The notes under the pieces were generated by a model, which was given only the letters and a program-made list of their open reading frames with translations, was not told the origin of the DNA and did no database searches. From NCBI RefSeq assembly GCF_034190915.1, contig NW_026947488.1:1374501-1438500 (forward strand): 64,000 nt of DNA, written 5' to 3'. This document shows, in pieces, positions 34,445 to 58,154 of this stretch. Numbering within the stretch: position 1 is the first letter of the stretch; every line of letters starts with the position of its first letter. The position numbers were made by a program, and so were the translations under genes. This DNA comes from Cavia porcellus. Lineage: Eukaryota; Chordata; Mammalia; Rodentia; Caviidae.

Positions 34445-37400
34445 TAGGTAAGAAGAGGAAGAGGGCTGGGCACCCTTCTGTGGCTCCTGCAGGGACTGGG
34501 AATGGCCCTGTCTAGCGACTCCGAGCAGACACTGAGGGAGGGTGTCTCGGGGTTTCTTCACCTGCACAACTTCAGCAATGGAGGTAGGGAGACTATGCCA
34601 AATGCTAGATATTTACTGTGCTTCCGAAGCGGGAGCCCTGGCTGGAGGAGTCTTCCCACGGACTCCCTGCTGTGGTGAGAGCTGTGGACCCCTTCAGTGT
34701 ACATGCTGAATGGGAACCCCCACCTGAAGGCGCTCAGAGATGTGGCTTCAGGGGCAGATGAGTCTCGGGGCTCTAGCTTTCAAGTGCCATCTGCCCTCTT
34801 GCAAAAGGCTCCAGGCTGAAGTGGGCTCTCCTGCTCTCCTCCAGCAAGGACTCAATAATAGGCACTCCCGTAGAGCTAGAACAGCCCTCACCAGACACCA
34901 GACCCGCTGGTGCCTTGATTGTGAACTTCCCAAGATCCAGAATGGTAGGAAACAGTCTGTTCTTTATAAATGACCTGGGGCAGATGTCCTGTTACAGCAG
35001 TGGAAACACTCTCTTTCTGTGACATTGGGGAATCATTGGCACAGGAGAGGGAGGACTAGGTAGGGAACCAGGGAGGGCTGGGCAGTGGCCCTCAGAGAGG
35101 GCGGACATAAACAGGCCTGCGCCCAGCTGTTAATCGCTTTGATTTTTTTTTTCCAGTTTGTTTAAGGAACCAAGTGCTTAAGAAAGAAACACCAGCCTTG
35201 CCTGACACTGCCTTTCCTCTTTGATCCCTGAGTTGCTAATAGTAAAGAAGTTTCAAAAGAGAATTTTTAAAACATCCTGGACAGCTCCCAGCCCGCAGGG
35301 TCCCCAGAGAGGCTCTTGGGAGCACTGGTGGACCTGCTTGGAGGGTGTGTGCTTTGTCCTCCTGCAGGGCCTCAGGCAGTGGGGCCTTCTTCTGCTGCAG
35401 GCTTCCTGCAGGGAGTCCGTCCAGGCTTCCAGGACTCAGCCCAGTGTCTCGAGTGTGGCCAGCCAGTCCTGCCGTTAGACGTCCTCGAAAGGCCCTGGTA
35501 TTGCCTGTCATTGCCCATGTTTGCATGGCCCTTGTCTGGTGTCTGTTTCCATTTGTGGCATCAGCCAGTGTCAGGTGGCTTGGGTTGCGCTCTGTACATT
35601 GTCCTAATAGCCTGTGATCTCCGTGCCTGTGTGGGAAGAGCCCATGCCTGTACCGGAACCCAGGGAGGCCCACGCCTGCAGTTTGCAGAACTCTGGCACC
35701 TCGAATGTCACATCCTGTTTTGACCCTTATTATTCTTACCACCTTTGTCTCCTCTGACTCCTCCTCCTCATCTTCCTCTTAAGGGTGTGATCTCCCTAAA
35801 ACTGAGGATCAGACAAGATCCCCAGCCTCGGTGGTCAGTGGACAAGTAGACCGATGTATGTTGGTCCTGCACGTCCAGCCCCTGTGACCACAGCATCATT
35901 AATTTTTCATCCCTACATATTCACCACTGCTGTCACCAGACCACAGGGCTTGCCCGGTGGGGAGCAGGAGATGGGTGGAATGGTGGGGTGTTGTGGAGGG
36001 GCTGGACAGGGCTGGGCCGTGCAGTCATGCTGTCAGGTAAATGAGGGATACTGCACAGACCCTGTTCCCCTAAGTTTCAGTCTGCTCTTTCCTCATGCCT
36101 AAGTGATCTGAGCTCCACATCAAGCCCAGAAACCTTCTATGCCAGGCCTCTGCTTTGGCTCTGAGAAGCCAGGCTCCACAGGTGAACTAACTGGCCCAAG
36201 GCGGAGGCCCTGGCCTCTTGGGCCCTGGTGTGTCTCCGGACGAGCTCTCTGTTTCCTGAGTGTGTCTGTTCTCCTGTCAGCAGGAATCTGCCTCACCCAG
36301 TGGGAGAGGCCTGGAGTGCCTAGCAGAGGCCTCACCAGGACCATGGAATTGCAAAGCACCAGAGCCCAAGGCTGCCAGCTGTCTGTCAGGAGAACCAGCA
36401 AACACACAAGCTGGGCCCCCCCGGCCAGTGACCAGGAGGACGCAGGCATGGGCCACACAAACTCTCAGAAGGGACCACATTATGCTTGCCACCACCCTGC
36501 TGCCCAGCACTCAGACATGAGCTTGGCCACCTTGGCAGCCAGAGGCAGAGAGGTAGACGGCAGGGTGTCGCCTCCTCCCTCCTGTGGCTGTGCAGCAAAG
36601 GCCACTGCCCACGTGTGATTGCCAGTGGCCATGTGAGAACACACCCGGGGAGTGTGACACTGCCAGCCCGCCTGTGCCACCCAGCACTGCATACATGCTG
36701 CAGTGAGTCCTGGGGTGCTGACTTCCATGGACGCAAGTGGACCTCACCTGAGGAACGCGTACAGGCAAACAGATGGCTGGAGCAGTGCTCCCTGGCCTGC
36801 GCCGCCATTTAAGGTACCTGTAAAAGTGAAAGTGGTTTATTCACAGCCTTTGTGTGTTTCTTTTTCTTTGCTCTACACTACATGTATGTATCCAAGGAAC
36901 GTAAGACTCAGAGTTACAAATGACGCAACTTTCAGACATTCCCGAGGAAGGGAACTTGGTGATTATCTGGCTTTTGATGTGGTGAGCCTGCCTCCTACAC
37001 AGTGAGGGGCCATCCCAGTGGACACATGTTCATGTCGGGGGACGTCTGCAGCGGTGGAAGACAGAGGCACTCTACCATCCGGGGCCAGAGTGGCCAACAT
37101 GTCCGTGATGCTGCCCAGAGACACAGGCACATGATGTCCCCACCCCTTACGCTGGAGCAAAGGCTAGGGGACTCTGATGGCATCTGTGTGCCACTGCCTA
37201 CACCCCACCTCTGACTGCCCAATTGAAGAACAGCAACTGAGCACTCTGTCAGAGGGCCTCCGTCTGAGGTTTTGAGGGCCCTTCCTCACCCTGCCCGCCC
37301 CCACATCTGCCCTCCATGCTGCTCTGTGGACCCTGTGGGCATCAACCAAACCAGAGAGGGCTGCTCCAAGAGATTCATGACGTGGCAGGGGGCCCAGCCA

Positions 37401-37679
37401 GTGCACTGCTCTGGGTCGGGGCAGAGATGATGATGCCCAGTGCGCCTGCGGTGATGGGGGCAGGGCATGGGGAGGCATGGGGGGTCCTCCTGGAGGGACC
37501 CAGGGCAGTCTCAGGCACCACTCGCAGCAGATCCTGTCGGAGCCTCTGAGCACCCCACTGCCCTATGCAGCCCGACAGCCGCTTCATCGCCGCTTTAAGG
37601 AGCGGTCCAAGCCCCATTCTTGCCAAAGCCCCAGGGGCTGCTCAGTGCTAAGGGGTGAGTGGAGCGGGTGCAGCTGTCA

Positions 37680-37813
37680 GCTGGAGGGGTTGGGGGTCTG
37701 CGGCTGACCCGCTGGCCGGGGCGGAGCCGGAGTGGGGCGGGGTCTATGGGGCGGGCCTGGGGAGTGGGCGCGCCCACCCGGCTCGGGTGCAAACCGGTGG
37801 CGGCGTGGACAGC
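37680..37813 (+). promoter_or_regulatory. NKAIN4: NKAIN4 GC-box promoter and 5' UTR
   Basis: The 130 nt before the start codon are GC-rich and CpG-rich, with several Sp1/KLF-type boxes (GGGGCGG near 37719, 37734 and 37748) and a GGGCGCGCCC palindrome near 37768. No TATA box is seen. The CpG-rich stretch continues past exon 1 to about 38110. Confidence 0.6.
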
Positions 37814-50361
<12,548 letters not shown>

Positions 50362-52159
50362 GTATGGCCTGCTGAGCCTGCTCCGTGGCCAGTCTGGCCC
50401 ATGGGGCATTCACAGCACGAGGCTGCCCTCCTTGAGTAGTCTCATCAGGCGTCCGTCTGTTTGTCTGTCTGTGTGCCATTTGTCCATCCATTCTTGCATC
50501 TGTCATTGGCTTGCCTCCTATTTCTAAGCTCAACCTCATGTCTGGCTGAATTAGTTAGCAAGACTGAGTTAGTAACCAGGATTAGTTACCAGGCAGCCCC
50601 AGGACTCCGCCTTCTTCCCAAGCTTGGAGCCCAGCAGTGACAGCCTCTGTGGGGGGTTGAGTCCCAGGTCGGGGTGTGTGCGTGTGACAAGTCATTTCCC
50701 AGGAGGATGACTGAGTGATTCTCCAGGGCCCACTGCAGCGGGAAACATCGGTGTTCTACCTTTGGAGGACCAGACCTCTTTTCTAGAAGGTCGTGCTGGT
50801 GGCTCTGCAGACCCCAGCCTGGGGTGGGATGGCCAGGCTCATAGCCCACCCTCTGATGTAGTCTTGGCTGCCACCCTGCCCTGTCCAGAGCAGTTCTAGA
50901 TTTCAGAATCAGAAAAGGAATTGAGCGGTTCTTTAGTGAGGAGCATGGCCTCTCCCAGCTGCCCAGGCCTTCTGTGGTGTCCCCTGGCTGCCCACTTGGC
51001 AGCCTCTAGCCCTCCTGTGAGTAAAGGCCTGCCATGGCCCGGGGTCATCGGAGGTAGCCAGAATCCAGCTCCCAGGACAAACAAGTGAGGAAGTAAAGAC
51101 CTCAGGAGGACAGGGGCCTCTCACACGTCCTGAGCCGGGCAGCCACAGCGTTGACCACGGGTAAAGGGGTGGGTAGCTGCCTGGAGCCTGGGCTGAGGCT
51201 GGGCCTGGCAGAGCTTGCTGACAGCATAGCCTTGGGGTTTTCCTACAGTGGGGAGCCTGGGTGGGCAGGGGGACCAGGCGAGCCCCTTCTTTTCAGATTG
51301 GCCCTTTGGCCCCAATCTTGTTGCCATGTCTTCTTTGGCCCGAGTGAGCAGAAGTCAGAGCCCAGTCTGTCCCCGGGAAGCAAGAGCCCAGCTCCTTGTA
51401 CCTGGCCCCTTTTTGCCAAAGGCCAGGAAGACATTTGCATTTCGAGTTCTCCAGAGGAGGGATGCAGCCTTCCTGACTGTCTTCCTGCAGGCCTGCGTAA
51501 GTGAGGTGGCCACTAACCCTGCCCTCGGGACCTCCTGCTTCAGCCACGCCCTGGAGCCCATCAGCCAGGACCCGTGCTGCCTCCTGCCCGCCCTGTGCTC
51601 TGTGTGTGACACCAGTGCGTGCTCATGTCGCCCTGAACGCCAGCCAGGGCAGGGCGGGCAAAAAAGAGGAACGAGTTCATAGTCTCCTTTTTCAAAAAAA
51701 AAAAGAGAAAAGAGGGAGAAAAGACACAAAAGAAAATGAAGAGAAAACCAGAAAACCACATTCCCAGTCTCCTTGGCCAGTGCTGGGATGTCAGCTCCAT
51801 CCACAGCAGGCCGGGATGGTTTTCTGAGGAGCCCCCTCCTTGTGTGTCCTGCCTGTGGTTGGCCGGACCCACCAGCTGTGGCCCTGCTGCCAGGGAAGGG
51901 GCAGCCCCACCAGGAGGGCCACAAGCCCCCCCACCCCCGACCTTTGGGGATTTGTTGGACCCTGCACTGCCCCGCCTCACGCGCTCTCCAGCCTCACAGG
52001 AGTGGAGTTTGATGACGGCTGGCCGTGCTCAGAGAGGCAGCCCTACTGCTCCCAGGCCGAGGCCCGGCACAGAAGACTGCCGGGCACTGCACAGCCTGAG
52101 GCTCTTGTGACACAGGTGGCATCGCTCAGAGTGATCCTGGGCAAACAGTCCTGGAGGTG

Positions 52160-52165
52160 AATAAA
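52160..52165 (+). terminator. Candidate NKAIN4 polyadenylation signal
   Basis: AATAAA follows CTGGAGGTG 1.8 kb after the stop codon. It is the first plus-strand canonical hexamer I found in the 3' flank. The use of this site is inferred. Confidence 0.35.
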
Positions 52166-52414
52166 AGCACGTGGCCACAGCCCAACCTTGCCTGCGCGGT
52201 GGAGCTCAGTGGCACGGGGCGTCAGAAGCAGGGTCCCAGGAGTGTCCAACGGCAGCAGGACATGGGCAGGGTGGGTAGGGAAGCAGGGAGAGGAGACCGT
52301 GTGGGGAGCAGCCCGGAGTGGGGGTGCTGCCCCGCTGTGGGGGGAGGGACTGAGGACGCTGGTTTCCAGAACCCAAGCAGAACTGAGCACCATCCGAGGA
52401 AACGCTTTACCATA

Positions 52415-52420
52415 TTTATT
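52415..52420 (-). terminator. Candidate BIRC7 polyadenylation signal
   Basis: TTTATT on the plus strand reads AATAAA on the BIRC7 strand, 871 nt after the BIRC7 stop. With the NKAIN4 signal at 52160, the two convergent genes would end about 250 nt apart. Confidence 0.4.
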
Positions 52421-52433
52421 TTCACAAGTATCC

Positions 52434-52614
52434 AAACCCGCCAGGCGGGGTGGTGCATGCCTGTAATCCCGGCAGCCTGGGAGGATCACAAGTTCAAGCC
52501 CAGTCTGGGTGACTCAGTAAGACCCTGCCTCCAAATTTAAAAATATATATATTTTTTAAAAGGACTGAGGGTGTAGCTAAGTGCAAAGGCCATGGGGTCA
52601 ACCCGCAGTGGAAC
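52434..52614 (+). mobile_element. B1-ID composite SINE
   Basis: GGGGTGGTGCATGCCTGTAA and GGGAGGATCACAAGTTCAAG form the B1-like part, and GGACTGAGGGTGTAGCTAAG the ID-like part. It lies in the probable BIRC7 3' UTR, opposite in strand to the gene. Confidence 0.75.
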
Positions 52615-52620
52615 ACGCAC

Positions 52621-52621
52621 G

Positions 52622-52666
<45 letters not shown>
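52621..52666. repeat. CA microsatellite
   Basis: About 20 CA units directly follow the composite SINE. Confidence 0.95.
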
Positions 52667-53290
52667 GCAGCGCCAGTAAAGCCATTCCCAGGCCCAGCAG
52701 GCGTCCTCCTCCACACTGGCCTGTGGCCGAGGAGTCAGGGCTGGGCCATGGTGGATGACGTATCCACTGTCCTCAGCAGATACCTTGTGTGGTCTGGGAC
52801 AGGCTGAGGCCAGGATTCCCACCCAGTGGCCCACCTGGCCAGCTGCAGCATCTAGAGGGAGAGCAGAAGGCACGGGTGAGGCCAGGCTCCCGAGGGCTTG
52901 TCCCCTGAGCTTCGGCCAGGCTCTCAGGAACAAAAAGTTCTCAAATGCATCTTGAGGGTACACTGGCTTTTGAGAGCCCTGAGAAGCCATGGCTCCTGTC
53001 CCTCAGCACATACAGGGGTCCCCAGCAATAACTTTTGCAACAACAGGTTGGCATGGCCCCATCCATGAAGTCCCATCTGGCCCTGCTAAGGTCTAGGGTG
53101 CAGGTCTGGAGCTCGGGCAGCCCCACTGCACCTTCTGTTCCTCCACAGACTTCCTCTTGGCCTGGCTGACCCATCGGTGCCCACCTGGGCAGGGGGTGTC
53201 AGCCCTTGGTCACTGCTGGACAGGACCTCTGCACTAAGAGGAGGGACGGACTCAGCTCACATCTGGGCCTGCAGGAGATGCTCACCTGGC

Positions 53291-53547
53291 CTAGGACAGG
53301 AATGTGCGCACACAGCTGCGGATGGGCGCCCTGCAGATGGGGCACAGCTGCAGGCTGGGGGCGCACTCTGCGCAGACCAGGTGGCCGCATGGCACGAAGA
53401 CAACTGACACAGGGCGGTCCAGGCACACCTTGCACCTCCTCTCCTCCTGCAGCCGCCGCAGCTGCTCCTGCACATCCCCAGCTCCTGGGGCTGGAGAACC
53501 CACCAGGGTGCTCAGGGGGCACAGGCTTGTGACATGGGCCCCCCTTT
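53291..53547 (-). CDS. BIRC7: BIRC7 terminal coding exon 6 (RING)
   Basis: This exon of 257 nt encodes a short linker, the helix [18 protein letters not shown], and the RING to RTFLS with TAG at 53293-53291. All eight RING ligands are present (C268, C271, C283, H285, C288, C291, C298, C301). Confidence 0.94.
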
Positions 53548-56500
53548 CTGCATGGCTGGTGGGAGGCTGGTATCCACCAGCCCCTACAGGTGCCCAGTGT
53601 CCCTGCCTCCTGACCTGCCCCAGACGCGGGAGGCTGGACCCACCCTGTCTCTGCCCCAGGTGGATCTCGGCTCTGCTTGGCTACCCACTATCTTCAGGCC
53701 AGATCTCTCTTCTAGGTGGGAGTGGCTCAGGGGCCCCATGGACAGAAGCTGTGGGTAGTTAGGAACAGACTCGAGGCCTTGCCCCGAGGAGAAACAAGGC
53801 CCAGCCTAGGGACAGGTCTGGCAGCCTGCCAGGTCCACTTATAACCAGGAAAGCAGAATGACACAACTTGCTCCCCCAACGCAGGACAAACGAGGCTGGA
53901 GGCTTTCTGGAGGGAGCACCAAGGTTTCTGTCCCTCTGGCCCATCCAGCCCCTAAGGCAGCAGCCGCAGATGCCGCATGCTGGGGGCAGGGTGTGTGTGT
54001 GTGTGTGTGTGTGGTGGTGACAGGCTGTGCACAGGGGGTGGGCAAGGAGAGAGACAGGAAGAGGACAGCGTCCCAAGGGGTGGAAGTACCTCTGGCCGTT
54101 TCCGCCTGGTCCCTGTCTTCTTCCTGAAGCAGGCCAGCCCCTAGCAGTGATGCAGATGTGCTGATGGGAACATCTGGGTCCTGCTCCCATGCTGACCACT
54201 CCTGCCTGCCCCTGGCATCTGCAAGGCAGAAAGCAGGAGAGGGCAGAGCTGCTAGTGGGCTCCATCAGCACCCGCCTGAGGTCTGCATCTTCCTCTTAGA
54301 CTGAGAGGCTCCCCATCACAGGAGAACTACACCTGCAGGTACCCAAGGGATCAGCACGGGCTGTGCCCCAGGGCTCTCACCTGTGGGGGAAGCAGGGGCT
54401 GCATCTTCTGGTTCTTCCCATCGGTCCTGTTAGGAGACACCGTTCTTGGGTAAACAGACGTGTGAGGGGAGTCTCTGACCGCCAGAGCCCCAAGGAGAGA
54501 GACTCACCCAGGAGCTGAGCAGTGGGGAATAGGCTTCTTGGACGCTGTGGACAAAGCCCCTTCCTTTGGACTGGAGCAGGAACTGGCACCTGACAAGTAG
54601 ATTTGAGTCCCACAGTTAGGGCCCCACTGCCAACTGCAAGCTGGAGCAGGCCTTTGGGCCTGAGGCCGAGCTGTCGGGGTTCCCACTGGCTGGGAGGCAG
54701 GCCCTGAGCATCAGGAGAGGCCTGGTAGCAGAATCTCCCTCACAGCCCTTCAGGGAGGGGGATCACGTGACACGTGGGTTGGGAAAGCCTGTTGTCCTCA
54801 AGTGACCGAAGGTGGGCCAGTCCTGGTCTTACCTAATGGTCCTGAGGCCCTTCCCTGCCCAAGCCCTGGATTGGACCCTCAGGGGTGGTTACCTGGGAAA
54901 CCACTTGGCGTGCTCAGTCCAGGGGTCGTCCCCGTGCTCCCAGCTCTGTAGCCCACCGTAGCAGAAGAAGCACCTCACCTTGTCCTGCTGGCCTGCGTGT
55001 GGCAGAGAAGCTGCCCCCAGCCCCTATGCATGCAGGAGCCCTGCATGGGCCAGCAGCCCTAGGGCGACCCCTCCCATGCTGTAGAAGCTGGGATGGGTTG
55101 GGGGCCCAGCAGGAATGGGTGTCTTTTCAGCCAGAAAATCAACCAGGGAGGGAAGGAGGGTGCCCCAGGGCCCTAGCATGTGACTTCATGGCACCTCATT
55201 TGTTGTAAAGAGCAATGGGGACAGCTTCTGGGGCATGTGCCAGGTGAGTGGAAGGATGTTCAGGATGGGGTCCAGCCTGCCTTGGCATCATTCACAGAGC
55301 AGGTAGTCCAAGAAGCCTGGGAGCCTGGGGGTCCTCTAGGTGACTTCAGGGTCCTCAGGATGGATTTCCAGTGGTGGGAGGAAAGGGGTGTCCCTAACTG
55401 ACATCCTAGCACAGACTTGGCTTTAGGGGCTCACTTCCTCCCTTGGCTTCCCCCTGGCAATTCCCCTCTGTGGGCCCTGCCCCCTGTGAAGCAAAGGTCA
55501 CAGCCCACAGCAGACACCCAGACCCCGAATCTCCCCACCTCCACCCACTGGCCTCAGAGAGGTCCCTGGTCACGGTGGCCCCCAAGCCACCCTGCCACTG
55601 AACCTCCCACTTGGTGGCCATCCTGGCCTCTTGCAGACAGTACCCACACGAGGACTCCCACACAGGGTCTGCTGGACCCTGCTACCGTGCCCTGCAGCTA
55701 GGAAGGAGCAGAGCCACACCTGCATTCCAGCCTGACCATGCTGCCACCCAGTGTGGGCGACTGGAACGGGCACCGGAGGGGCTTTGTGCAGAGTCAGACC
55801 TGAGCCTAGCCCAGTGTCAGAGAGGCCCATGGGAGGTGCCTAAAGCTGAGCTCTTGCCCACATGCTGATTTTGTCCCCTGACTCTGCTGCCCTGGGACGT
55901 GGCGCAGGCCCTGATGGTACTGCAGACCCTGGAGCAGCCTGTGTCCTACATACCCACCTGAGCCATGTGCAACCACCAAGCCCCCAAACCCCACACGATG
56001 AGAAGCCCCTGGCCAGGGCCAGAGCACCCCCTCCCCTGTGTACACGGGTTCTCATCACAGTGAGCCTAGCAGGGTAGGCACCAGGGCGTGACCATGGAGG
56101 GATTATAGGATCCCACTCTTCATTGGCCAGACCCCCTGCATGGGGATGGGCAGGGTCCTGGGGCTGGGAGGGGCTGGAATAGCAGCTGGCCCTCAGTGGG
56201 AAGGACTTCCCCAACCCAGGACTCACCTGTGTGAAAGAAGCCAGCAGCAGCCAGTAGCTCGGGCTGAACCCCAGTGGCCAGTGGCCAGTTGTAGAAGGAG
56301 GCCAGCCGCAGCTCCTCAGAGCCCATCCCAGGGAAGGCAGGCTCTGCAGGCGATGTGGCCCCTGTGCCCTCCTCCTCATCCTGCTCTGTCAGGGGGCTTA
56401 GCTGGCCCAGGATCTGCCCGTCCACATGGTCCTGGTGTAGGACACAGGAGCACTGACAGGGACATCCACGCTGGTCTTGCCCAAGGTCATTGCTGGCTGC

Positions 56501-56557
56501 CCAGTGGCCCAGCTCTGGGTTATAGCACAAGCACTTGGTCCTGCCCTCAGGCCCCAT
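53291..56557 (-). CDS. BIRC7: Baculoviral IAP repeat-containing protein 7 (livin/ML-IAP), 6 coding exons
   Basis: Cytosolic inhibitor-of-apoptosis protein; family members bind SMAC and caspases and act as RING E3 ubiquitin ligases. Exons, 5' to 3': 56557-56227, 54992-54893, 54589-54508, 54426-54381, 54218-54090, 53547-53291. Joined, they give 314 residues (human is 298). One BIR domain (about 75-150) keeps its zinc ligands Cys118, Cys121, His138 and Cys145. The C3HC4 RING is at 268-301, followed by [13 protein letters not shown]. The N terminus carries DHVDGQ at 43-48, the caspase site that in human livin yields a truncated form. The linker between BIR and RING (exons 3-5) is less conserved. 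The gene converges on NKAIN4, as expected from human synteny. Confidence 0.95.
53991..54013. repeat. GT microsatellite (BIRC7 intron 5)
   Basis: About 11 GT units lie 75 nt from the donor of BIRC7 exon 5. Confidence 0.9.
54090..54218 (-). CDS. BIRC7: BIRC7 coding exon 5 (linker)
   Basis: This exon of 129 nt encodes an open linker ([20 protein letters not shown] onward to [10 protein letters not shown]). The sequence is not obviously like human, so support comes from the splice sites (TTGCAG, GTACTT) and from phase: one base leaves and two enter exon 6. The true donor could differ slightly. Confidence 0.75.
54381..54426 (-). CDS. BIRC7: BIRC7 coding exon 4 (46-nt exon)
   Basis: This exon of 46 nt encodes [15 protein letters not shown], matching the expected [16 protein letters not shown] segment. 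Acceptor CTAACAG, donor GTGAGA. Confidence 0.92.
54508..54589 (-). CDS. BIRC7: BIRC7 coding exon 3 (end of BIR)
   Basis: This exon of 82 nt encodes [20 protein letters not shown] and SPLLSSW, with the last zinc Cys. Acceptor CTTGTCAG, donor GTGAGT. Confidence 0.94.
54893..54992 (-). CDS. BIRC7: BIRC7 coding exon 2 (BIR zinc ligands)
   Basis: This exon of 100 nt encodes [20 protein letters not shown] and [12 protein letters not shown] with the CFFC and the His ligand. The donor is GTAACC. It is too short to appear as an open frame of its own. Confidence 0.95.
56227..56557 (-). CDS. BIRC7: BIRC7 coding exon 1 (N terminus and first part of BIR)
   Basis: This exon of 331 nt starts with ATG at 56557-56555 ([10 protein letters not shown], close to the known start) and ends in GFFHT plus one base. 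It encodes [11 protein letters not shown], an acidic stretch and the BIR segment [20 protein letters not shown]. The donor is GTGAGT. Confidence 0.94.
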
Positions 56558-56768
56558 GAGAGAACACCAGGCCTGGCTGGGCCTGCCACAGAGATTACAG
56601 CCAGCCCTGGAATGTGCCCAAGCGTGCCCAGCTGGCCTGCCTCAGGGGTCAGCCCTGGCCCTCCCTGGGAACAGCAGTGGCCTCTGTCCTGCCACAGATG
56701 TCCTGCCTGCATGAGGGAGTGTCCAGGGGGCCTAGCCCTTTCTGGAAGGGACCAGGGTGACAGCTGGG

Positions 56769-56775
56769 TCATGTG
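56769..56775. promoter_or_regulatory. M-box (TCATGTG) upstream of BIRC7
   Basis: TCATGTG, the preferred E-box of MITF, lies 212-218 nt upstream of the BIRC7 start codon. Human livin is a known MITF target in melanoma. No TATA box or CpG island is seen here, and the transcription start is unknown. Confidence 0.45.
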
Positions 56776-57399
56776 CCCTCTGCAGCAGGGTGTCACAAGG
56801 TCCATTTGTGGGGGCTTAGCTTGTCCAAGCCCTGAGCGAACATCCTGCCTCTGTGCCTGCTGCTCAGCCCTGATGTTGCCCTGCTCCCTGCAAGACCCTT
56901 AGATCGTCTTCTCTCAGAGGCTGGAGCCACTGTGAATAGACACAGAGTTGTGGCTAGAACCAGCTGCCTGCGCTGGGCCCTTCCAGGCTCTGAGAACAGC
57001 ACTGGGTCCCAGGCCAGGACCAGAGTGTGGGGAAGATGCAGACAAAGCTGCTCGGGCCAGCCGCTCAGCAATTGCGGGAAGTTTTAAAAGCACGCAAGTA
57101 GCTAGGCAGGGCCCAGGAGGAGCTCCCCCGTGTGTTGGTCCAGAATGGGTTAAAGGTCGCCGGGCTGTTTTCCCTCTCTGACCTCTCTAGTCCTCTGTGA
57201 AGTGCCTGGTTCTCTTGGGTCAGGTAGAGTTCCCAGTGACCTTTGGCCCCCGCAAAGACTCATTTACTGGTGTCTTAATCCCTGGCGTGACCCTGGCTAA
57301 TCCATCAATGAGACACCAAGTGCTGCCTTGGCTGGGAGGTGGCAGCCATGAAGGTGGCCCCAGGTGAGGGAGTGGGGCCCGACCTCAGCCGCTTTCTCT

Positions 57400-57605
57400 T
57401 GGGCTCCCTTGTTTTCCTTGTTTCCTGACTGCTACAAGTGAGTGGCTTTCCTCCATCCGCACTCTGCCACCACGGTGCTTCTACCTGCTACACAGTGGCC
57501 CCGGCCAGGCATGGACTGAAACCCTAAACCAAATGAGCTCCAGGTTGTTTCTCTTGGGTATTTAGTCACAGGGACAAAAAAGTGGACTAAGGCAACCACT
57601 TTAGC
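57400..57605 (+). mobile_element. Dispersed repeat fragment (class not assigned)
   Basis: The run CATGGACTGAAACCCTAAAC, CAAATGAGCTCCAGGTTGTT, TATTTAGTCACAGGGACAAA and GTGGACTAAGGC resembles a common non-coding rodent interspersed repeat. I cannot name the family with certainty. Confidence 0.45.
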
Positions 57606-57680
57606 ACCCACCCCTGAAGCTGCCGCCTCAGCCTGGTGGGTTTTCCTCTGCCTGAACCTATCCTTACTTGTGGGGGTTCT

Positions 57681-58154
57681 TGTAATCCACAAATGAGCCC
57701 CCCAAACTCGAGTTCGAAAAATGGGGCAAAAACATATTTTTAAAAAGCAGCGCTGATTTATTTTATCCTGGGCCCAGTGACACGGTGCAGTTTAAGTTGA
57801 AAAAGCTGTGTGTCGCCCTCAAAGCTTGCAGCCTTTATGTACATATCACAGTTTACAAAGTAAGGGGTTATGGGCGTGGATCAGGAAATCTGCTAAGGAA
57901 ATATTTTCCTTAGTGGAGGACAGGGTAGTCTAGCAGTAATTAACAATCTTTTGTTGGCTTATTTTAGCACCACATCTGTTATTTGAAGAGGGCAACAATG
58001 GTTAACATATCAATTAGGTTAGGTTCCTAGCGATTCACAATTCTTTACAGGGGAGAGCATTGATTAACATATCAATTAGGTCACCCAGAAGGGGAGAAAA
58101 CGCATACAAAACAGTACCAGTAGGGCCACGTTACAGGTATTTTGGTATAATACA
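57681..58154 (-). mobile_element. LTR-like element, probably class I endogenous retrovirus LTR
   Basis: On the minus strand the 474 nt start TGTATTATACC and end GTGGATTACA (TG...CA ends). They contain an AATAAA in the 3' half and a TTTGGGGGGCTC box near the end, which resembles the U5 end of gammaretrovirus-like LTRs. No retroviral gene is visible beside it, so it may be a solo or truncated LTR. Confidence 0.5.

Larger units (their letters stand above)
28640..37650. other. Intergenic gap between divergent ARFGAP1 and NKAIN4
   Basis: About 9 kb without a gene that I can support. It holds an antisense ID fragment with a TTTTA repeat, an old L1 piece, a B1-like element and one young ID-like SINE. 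One possible noncoding exon (33278-33485) is listed as a finding. Confidence 0.5.

Noticed and set aside
37164..37553. A 129-codon minus-strand frame upstream of NKAIN4
   Set aside because: No domain, no splice context, and GC-rich composition close to the promoter explains the open frame.
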